From NCBI GenBank assembly GCA_035772405.1, contig JAYKKM010000442.1:617501-681500 (forward strand): a stretch of 64,000 nt of DNA. The letters run 5' to 3'. Made by a program: the position numbers and the translations under genes. Positions 57,301 through 64,000 of this stretch are shown here, in pieces. The notes below the pieces were generated by a model. The model was given only the letters and a program-made list of their open reading frames with translations, was not told the origin of the DNA and made no database searches. How positions within the stretch are numbered: position 1 is the stretch's first letter; every line of letters starts with the position of its first letter. Origin of the DNA: Chrysogorgia sp. JL179-B06. Lineage: Eukaryota; Cnidaria; Anthozoa; Scleralcyonacea; Chrysogorgiidae.

Positions 57301-57378
57301 CTCACGTTGTTCTTTCATTTCTTTCATCAACTTGCCAACATTGAACCGAGCATAATCTTTTTTCTTCCTCAAAGGCAT
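54327..57378 (-). pseudogene. Large TE-like protein with possible RNase H-like core
   Basis: Exon 1 (57378-57214) encodes MPLRKKKDYARFNVGKLMKE and a coiled coil. Donor GTAAAG and acceptor TTTTCAG join it in frame to exon 2 at 56478 (VAQDENRVALLES). After a frameshift near 56180 come VFNNNVAGFENSMDNIKRSV, VALGGDGAPFGKDDTAF, LIFGGNCSESG, KMLAFFAGELSVSAKFFSTF and IDNCDDASG. Past an in-frame TGA at about 55217 come IEPLHPKNNACQQLF, KRWFNESRETSPFRYR, then after two frameshifts NVVSMEGREAKTHGY and SFRHEFVHLIWLR, ending with a Cys cluster (CFCGFEKG...CCYC). The GGDGAPFG and LIFGGNC blocks suggest an RNase H-like, transposase-type core. Similar proteins are multicopy in cnidarians as I remember them; the family name is unknown to me. 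Disabled by at least three frameshifts and one stop. Confidence 0.6.
56476..56578. repeat. Perfect 103-base palindrome on a splice acceptor
   Basis: Positions 56476-56525 are the exact reverse complement of 56529-56578, with spacer TTA. The left arm holds the minus-strand acceptor (TTTTGTTTTCAG) and first bases of exon 2 of the gene at 54327-57378, so the right arm is a mirrored copy of that acceptor. No mismatch in 50 bases points to recent formation or to an assembly or library artefact. Confidence 0.95.
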
Positions 57379-58795
57379 CTAGTCGAATTTAAAGAAAACA
57401 TTTAACTATAAATGGCCTTAATGACTGACCCAATCTCAAAAATAATGGGTTCATTACAGCAAACTACATATAATTCAACTTTATTGTAATATCTCCAAAT
57501 CAATTGCAATGCAGCCATTGGTGTTATTTCTTATATATTATTCATAAAATCATAATTTCACAACAAATCAAACACCCAAAACACACCGTTCTTATCTAAA
57601 ATTATGCCACATGTTACCTTGAGTTAATAAACACGATGAGAATATTCAAACTAATTCCACAACCACATCATCAGATCATGTACGATTAATCGCACATCAC
57701 AAGCAATAAACATCGTATGGCCTATTAACCGAGAAGACGAGCTGAGTTAAAATGCAAATAAGAACTAAATGCTGATCGAAAATCAAAAACAAAAAACATA
57801 GGATTCTTACTTACATGTCTTGCTTCCTGAATCACACAAGTTCATGTATATGCTATGTGCACATAAAAATTTATTTGAAGCCAAACTTCGTCTAGAAATG
57901 AGCACTATTCACAGTATGCAATTATTTAAGGATGTCCTCTCGCAACGACGCGAATTTAGTCAGTCACAAACGTTCAAAATATAACTTATTTACGATCGAT
58001 CGAAAGCCCAAACGTTGCTCTTTCGTTCTGTACAAATATTATGTTTACAAACTGGCGAAGGATTCTGGGATTTACGTGTAAAACGGCATATATTTGCATA
58101 AAAAAAGACTAGCACCGAGACCCCCTGCGACGTAATAAGAAGCGCCATTTTTGCGTACGATTTAATTGCCGGATTGGAGGGCCCGTATGACCACCGTGTT
58201 TTTTGTTCTTTTGTTTTACTTGGTTACTCTAGTACTAGTTTGTGTAAGGTTATATTAGGGTCAGGATTTCATTATTGGTTAAAATTATAGCATATCTTTT
58301 TGTTACAGGTTATTTTCCTGTGACGGCTGTGAGACTATTATAACTATTTAATAACTACTTATTAACCGAAAGTGAGGTATTTTCCCGTAAAGACCGAACG
58401 TTTGAGGTTAATAAGTAGTTTATTATATGGCACAACCGGAATTAAGTCCTGACATCCGATTGCGGTCACGCGCCATGACAAACTGACAAAGTAACAACAC
58501 ATGTTTGTGGTAACAGATCTTTTAATAACAGATCAAATTTCTTTAAATAATAATAATATTTAATTAGAGAAACCCATATCACCATACGGTGTTTTTCATT
58601 GGGGCCATATGAATAATAAATAATTACATAAGATTAGTTATGTAGTAATACAATAATAATAACAATATAATACAATAAATGATGTAGTTATATAGTTAAA
58701 AAGAAATACAATTTTCTAGACTAATGTTAGATTATTATTATACAACGAGATATTAAAAAAATTCAATAGGTTAAAGTAAAATGTCACAATCATTG
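57379..58795. other. Upstream region of minus-strand gene; hairpin
   Basis: Likely 5' flank of the gene ending at 57378; ATTCTGGGATT near 58051 resembles a promoter motif (ZNF143-type), inference only. ATAACTACTTATTAACC (58348) pairs with GGTTAATAAGTAGTTTAT (58408) as a hairpin. No gene seen. Confidence 0.4.
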
Positions 58796-59030
58796 TCAGA
58801 AGAGTGATTTTAATTTAGATTTAAAAAAAGCAAGACTATCTAAATTTCTAATGTCCAATGGTAAATTATTCCAGTCCTTGAGTGCGCTGAAGGTAAAACG
58901 TTGTTTGCCCCAATTGGTTTTAGCCTGAGGAAGATGTAGATCAGAACGTCTACGAGTGTTATAATGATGAATATTTTTATTTTCTATAAGGTTAAAATCA
59001 AAATCCACTAAACCATTAACTGATTTATAT
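58796..59030 (-). pseudogene. LINE 3' end, ORF2 C-terminus
   Basis: Encodes HHYNTRRRSDLHLP, GKQRFTFSALKDWNNLPLDI and LAFFKSKLKSLF before a stop. This is the usual C-terminus of CR1/L2/Rex1-like ORF2 proteins (YNTR...LH.P, G...F...WN.LP, ...FK..LK). It is 5'-truncated, as is normal for LINE insertions, and joins the Crypton fragment upstream without breaking the frame. Confidence 0.8.
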
Positions 59031-59395
59031 ACAGCGAGAACTTGCCGCGACTTTTCAAACTCGCTGTCTCGGAGGATATTGTGCCTTGACTTGTTATCCG
59101 TAAGGAACCTTTGAATGCTCCTTTGGAAGCCAGAAACCATGTCGGGCTCGTATTCTTCGCCATTAACTTTGCGTACATCTGTAAAAGTTTTTCATGTCAC
59201 TGGCCGGTCGTCTTTTTGTTAGTGTTTCTCTCTTTTGGTCTTTTAGAAAGCTGTCAATCTCTAACTGGCTGTTCGTGACAGTGAACTTCACTGGCTAATT
59301 CAGTTGTCCCAAGATCAAATTCATTCTCTCCTTCAGGATAATAGAATTTGCTTTCAGAGTGCTCGTGCTCGCTCATTTGCATAAATTCCATAGTT
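59031..59395 (-). pseudogene. Crypton/KIAA1958-like N-terminal fragment
   Basis: VRKVNGEEYEPDMVSGFQRS, IQRFLTDNKSRHNIL and DSEFEKSRQVLAV match the N-terminal DNA-binding-like region of CryptonA/KIAA1958-type proteins. Upstream, another frame begins MSEHEHSESKFYYPEGENEF and ends at a TGA near 59247, possibly the first exon. The recombinase domain is lost; the LINE end starts right after VLAV. It is the third Crypton-type fragment in the window. Confidence 0.65.
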
Positions 59396-59540
59396 TTTCA
59401 AACTTTTTTTGGCGAATTTTATTAAAAATACGGCTACATTTTTCTTTGTTTTTGTGGGGAATTACGTGATTTTCCGGACCGCTGATTAGCCAATCATATC
59501 GCGTAAAACTACAGCAACTAGCGCTTGCCATATAATAATA

Positions 59541-59762
59541 GACAATAGTTAAGAAATGCAATTACATTAAGTCAGAATTTTAACATTCCAGCATTAACAA
59601 GATTTATACCCTTACCCTTCATCCATAAATTGATTAAATATTAGCATATTCATGAAAAGTCCAGTGCCGACGAGCGTCCCAGGTACGTTATGTTAGGATA
59701 CATATAGTAGTTTAGTATAGGTTAGGTAAGGTTAGTTTGTTATGTGTATGTACCAAACCACA
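59541..59762. repeat. Direct repeat, copy 1
   Basis: Blocks GACAATAGTTAAGAAA, AAGTCAGAATTTTAACATTC, AAAGTCCAGTGCCGACGAG and TACGTTATGTTAGGATACAT match 60627-60873 in the same order. It ends with GGTTAGGTAAGGTTAG-like sequence. Confidence 0.85.
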
Positions 59763-60626
59763 GTGACGGCTGTGACATGGCCAGAAAAAAAACGGACATT
59801 CGTATTGCGCGTGCGCGAAATAATTCGCCTTGTGATGGAGTCATATTTGTAACGTTTATATATCAGGCGTAATTATAAATTCGCCAAATTGAATAGCTTC
59901 TAAGTTACTTTCAAAGTTTGCCGCAATCGAAACAGAATGAACAGGTGATCTGAATGCGTCTCAACAACACAAATGTTTGTTAGCCTTCAAACTCGCCTTA
60001 CTTTTTAAACATTAATTTTCAAGCGTCGCCCTTATAGTTTGAATAGGATATTACACGGACTCACAGTTATTGCGTTGTTTTACATTCCGTGGGCAACTAT
60101 TTTTAGTTGCCGCAATCGTTTCTCATTAAAAAATGATTGCTTGATATTATTTGTTACGTTAGGTTGAAATATTCGAAATAACGGCCGTACTTTTTCGTTT
60201 TGAATCTTCAAAACATAGGACATTGCCAACCGGCAAAACAACGTGTCATCTTACTTTACCTTCAAACACACGGCTTTCCTTCGCGATATAACCCGCAGCA
60301 TTGTTCAAAGTTTACTATGGTTTGGACAAGAATACTTAGTGAAAACGTAGCTTTCCAATGCTATCGGTGTCTTTGGGATGACAAGGTATAACACCGGCGT
60401 AGTTACTTAGCTAACATTAGACGAGCATGATTGGAAGTCAGATTTGAGTCTTTGAGAAGACGCGTGACATTTGAGATGAATAAATTAAACGCATGATCGA
60501 CGGGTCGTAATATGATCCACGGGGATACGGAGGGTTAAATGGGGTTTCAAGCGTAATGCTGCTACACAAATAGCGCAGGCTCAATGTACACAATTTCTGG
60601 CCATGGACTATTAAGACTAGTAAATA
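59763..60626. other. Spacer between direct repeats
   Basis: No recognised coding content. If the flanking repeats are termini of one element, this would be its interior. Confidence 0.35.
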
Positions 60627-60873
60627 TAGACAATAGTTCAGAAACGTAATCGCATTAAGTCAGAATTTTAACATTCAGCGTCGACAATATTTATTGATCT
60701 CTCATTGGTTGATAACTTCATCCATAAATTGGTTAAATATTAGTATATTCATGATAAAGTCCAGTGCCGACGAGTGTGCCGACGTAGGTACGTTATGTTA
60801 GGATACATATAGTAGACTAGTAGTTTATTATAGGGTTAGGTAGGGTTAGTTTATTATGTGTGTGCACTAAACC
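60627..60873. repeat. Direct repeat, copy 2
   Basis: Second copy of 59541-59762 with an extra segment (CTCATTGGTTGATAACTTC). Distance between copies is about 1.09 kb. No TG..CA ends are seen, so an LTR call is not supported. Confidence 0.85.
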
Positions 60874-61319
60874 ACTATATATGGTTCCTAATATGATGTA
60901 CCAAGCTGCGCCGACTAGTCAGATACTGACCAATCAGATTTAATTCATGTTCACCCTCAATCCCACATGATGGCCGGCATTAGATCATATTTAGGTCTAT
61001 AATTGATAAAATTACATTGAAGATTTTTTCTGGTATGGTGCAATATGCGATATGCTGCATATTGATGTTAATTTGATATTCTAACTATACGGTTCTAATG
61101 ATATAGCATAACAATCTAATGAATTTAAGACCCTCAAAAAAGAAGGAAAAAAACATTTTAAAATAACAACGAGCAATAAGTGGAAACAGTAGTTCAAGTA
61201 GTGCCCGTGATCAGTCATAAAACTTAAACTGACTATCTGTCCTACATTTGCTATGGCAACAGTGAAATGGTATAAACAAATTTATATTGCATGCAGCATC
61301 TATACTCAACAACCAGTTA
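60874..61319. other. No gene seen
   Basis: AT-rich flank downstream of the Penelope-like element. Confidence 0.4.
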
Positions 61320-62935
61320 TCATAGAATATTGATGAGTGAAAGGCGTCCCCGGCCAGTTACACCGATGTAGATGTTAGGGCATTTATCGCAAGAAATGCA
61401 ATAAATTATGTTGGTGAAGTGCATGAAAAAGTATGACGGATTGGTATGGTCGAATTTGGGGGCAGTAATAACTGTAGTGGGATTGAGAAAAGGGCATGTG
61501 TTGCAGCGGGAACGGCCACAAGAAAATGTTCCCGCTGGTGCCGAGGTATTTTGTTTAGGGTCACTATGTACTAAGGAGTCACGAATGTTTTTATTACGGC
61601 GAAAATAAACCAAATTGTTATCGGTGAAAATGGCTGAGGTTTCAGGATCATTTTGTAAAATGTGAAAAATCCGATTAATAATATTTTTAAACTTTAAAAT
61701 TGAAAGGATGAAATGTTAGAACTAAAGCAATTTTGTTGTTTGAAACTTATTCCAAAGGTGGTTCAAGGGCATATAAACGGGGGACGAGAAAAGCTTTCTG
61801 AACGGCGAGGTCTAGAAGGTTGGTAGGGTAACCACGTTGACCAAAATATATCTCATTTCCATTGCTTTGGCTTGAAAATCTTGGTCGTCGCTACATAAGC
61901 GGCGAAGACGCAAGAATTGAGAGTAAGGGATGGATTGCTCAGTGTGGTTGGGATGAGAGGATGAAAATATAAGATAACTATATGGGAGTCAGTAAGCTTG
62001 TACGAGACCGACGTTCTCAACGAATCACCATCAATCGAAATTAAAATATCAAGGAACGAAACAGAGGTCTCGCTGACTTCCCACGTGAACTTCAGAGCAG
62101 GATGAAAATCATCAACAAAGTTGATGAACTGCTCTAAAAGGACACGTGAGCGTGACGTTGTTCCTAAACAGTCATCGATAAATCTGCCGACGAAATCAGG
62201 CAAGGGAACCGTGTATTGTTCAAAGATCTGTTTTTCAACATAACCAACAAACAATTAACCATTTTGGTGCCCATCGCAACACCACTTATTTGTTGATAAT
62301 GTTCACCATCAAACGAAAAATTGTTAAGGGTAAGTACTAGTTCTGCTAAGCGGAGTAACGTGGTTGTGGAGGGTTCTAAATGAGTGGCTGCGCTTATCAA
62401 AGAAAATGTTCAGAGCTTCAAGGCCATCACAATGGGGTATGACGGTGTATAAGGACTTGACGTCCATGGTGAAAATAAATTTATCGGAACTACTGAAACG
62501 TTACTGGTCGAAAATTTGCAAGGTATGTTTAGTATCTTTGATATAAGAAGGCAACTTCTTAACCAAAGGATACATAACGTTGTCTATAAAACTGGAAATG
62601 AGCTCGGTGGGGCAACTACAAGCGGAAACAATCGGCCTGCCAGGATTGTTAGGTTTATGAATTTTAGGTAGGAAATATATGACAGGCGTTCTGGGGGTTG
62701 TTAATATAAGGCTAGATGCAGAGGCAGGCAAATCGCCGGCTTGGATGAAATTCTTGATGGTTGTTTTTGACGGATTTTTGGTGAGATGGAGTGGGATAGG
62801 AATTCAACTTAGTATAAAAGATGGTGTCACTGAGTTGGCGAAGAGCCTCTTGTCGATACAAGTCCGCTCTCCAGATAACAACAGCGCCACCTTTGTCCGC
62901 AGGTTTTATAAAAACGTCATTTCTGCATCGCAATG
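61320..62935 (-). pseudogene. Penelope-like element: RT and partial GIY-YIG
   Basis: Blocks in order on the minus strand: [72 protein letters not shown] (RT motif A, Asp), [12 protein letters not shown] (motif B), [10 protein letters not shown] (motif C, two Asp), VSFLDILISI (motif D). Then, after frameshifts, come FRRNKNIRDSLVHS, FSCGRSRCNTCPFLN and IIYCISCDKCPNIYIGVTGR. The last block is the start of a GIY-YIG endonuclease; it is cut off at 61320. CGRSRC..CPF is the zinc-binding linker typical of Penelope-like elements. Frameshifts near 62700, 62500, 62390, 62200 and 61850 make it inactive. Confidence 0.9.
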
Positions 62936-62979
62936 ACTTTCTCTGCGCGGAGGGTGCAATTTATCAATGTCATGGCGGC

Positions 62980-63392
<413 letters not shown>

Positions 63393-63420
63393 ATATATAT
63401 ATATATTCAAAACTTTAATC

Positions 63421-63455
63421 TACGTTTCGGGGCTCTGCCCCTTTGTCAAGATACA
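63421..63455 (-). ncRNA. Hammerhead-ribozyme-like core, degenerate
   Basis: The minus strand reads TTGACAA, then GGGGC AGA GCCCC (perfect five-pair stem), then CGAAACG. A hammerhead core is CUGANGA, stem II, GAAA. Here the CUGANGA box differs at two positions (C to T, G to A), both transitions; the stem and GAAA are right. Penelope-like elements are known to carry hammerhead motifs, and this lies just past the 3' end of the endonuclease coding of the adjacent Penelope-like element. Stem I/III pairing was not proven. Probably inactive. Confidence 0.45.
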
Positions 63456-63529
63456 CGAGTTTACAGAAAGTTCGAGCATTATATAACATAAAAAAGCTAA
63501 TTAGAAAAATCAAATCAAGTAAAATCTCT

Positions 63530-64000
63530 AATATTCAGTCCCCTAGGGACAAATCAATTAAGTTTATAAGCCCAGAAAGCTTCTCTTCTGGTTGGTTCCC
63601 TAACATCCGTTTTGTCAATTATTATCACTGTAATATCATTAACTCCTTCGTGTCCATCGCTAAAGAAATGCGAGTATAAATGTTACCTCGTTGCACTACT
63701 TATATGGTTATTAAATCGCTGCCTGAATGACGTTATTGTACTTTCTACATATACTTTACAGCATTTTTTACAAATAATTAGATAAATAACTCCTTTAGAA
63801 TCACAATCAAATGTAAAGTGATAACAAAAGAACGATCTTCGCCGTCAAACGTACATCCTTCTTTCACAAATTTACATATTTGACACCGTGATTTACCACA
63901 TTTCTTCATACCCTTATCCAAATTATTCTCTCGCTTAACTTTAGATCTTACCACAGCATCTTTTAAATTTCTCGGTCTTCTAAAAGCCACCATCGGCTTC
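63530..64000 (-). pseudogene. Second Penelope-like element, GIY-YIG end, runs off window
   Basis: Minus strand: VAFRRPRNLKDAVVRSKVKR, KKCGKSRCQICKFV (zinc-binding linker), then in another frame GVIYLIICKKCCKVYVEST (GIY-YIG; the YIG Gly is Glu), SFRQRFNNHIS, DGHEGVNDI, REPTRREAFWAYKLN (catalytic Glu region) and FVPRGLN. The order is that of a PLE endonuclease. Frameshift near 63780 and in-frame stops near 63700 and 63585. It belongs to a different family from the element at 61320-62935, judging by the residues of the linker. The RT lies beyond the window. Confidence 0.8.

Noticed and set aside
59541..60873. LTR retrotransposon with two LTRs
   Set aside because: No TG..CA ends, no primer-binding site or polypurine tract seen, and no coding capacity in the 0.86 kb interior.

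Overview
This looks like nuclear DNA of an invertebrate animal, most likely a cnidarian. The sequence is AT-rich, genes have short spliced exons (GT..AG), and there is no sign of operons or ribosome binding sites. Transposable-element remnants dominate: EnSpm/CACTA, Crypton-type tyrosine recombinases, Penelope-like, Polinton, Gypsy, CR1/L2-like LINE, TTAA-target MITEs and tRNA-derived SINEs. The cnidarian call rests on the TE mix and on resemblance of several proteins to multicopy cnidarian ones I remember; it is inference. No intact conserved host gene is visible.

Layout. 1-3 kb: two TTAA MITEs and an array of the palindromic word TGGAGT/ACTCCA. 3.8-6.26 kb: a very AT-rich decayed Polinton/Maverick segment (integrase and minor-capsid-like pieces). 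6.26-7.3 kb: LINE reverse transcriptase fragment, a perfect palindrome and a Gypsy Gag zinc-knuckle fragment. 7.7-9.6 kb: tandem repeats. 10.9-12.2 kb: a CryptonA-like recombinase pseudogene. 12.5-20.8 kb: MITEs and a roughly 0.9 kb direct duplication. 21.3-24.1 kb: a minus-strand, probably TE-related coiled-coil gene. 24.4-34.5 kb: a spliced, frameshifted EnSpm/CACTA transposase. Its introns hold a nested second Crypton, tRNA-like SINEs and a smaller CACTA-like element (31.4-33.5 kb) with subterminal TTTAAG word arrays. 35.5-37.0 kb: a two-exon protein-kinase pseudogene. 37.7 kb: a CACATGTG word array.

38.0-50.5 kb is a large inverted duplication (arms about 38.04-39.88 and 49.2-50.5 kb) around a core full of tRNA-derived SINEs in both orientations, tandem tRNA-containing units and a 1.65 kb TIR element. 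50.6-51.3 kb: a GGTGTAAA word array followed by a long (TA)n tract. 51.5-52.2 kb: an unrecognised broken gene fragment. 54.3-57.4 kb: a large unrecognised TE-like protein pseudogene with a perfect 103-bp palindrome on a splice acceptor. 59 kb: a Crypton fragment joined in frame to a LINE 3' end. 61.3-64 kb: two Penelope-like elements, one followed by a hammerhead-ribozyme-like core.

The most interesting pattern is a set of loci that share one architecture, many head-to-head copies of a short word, but each use a different word (TGGAGT, TTTAAG, CACATGTG, GGTGTAAA, GGATAC). At least one locus is clearly the subterminal binding-site array of a DNA transposon, so the others may be relatives whose word has diverged in concert. 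Coordinates of repeats and decayed genes are by eye and may be off by several bases.
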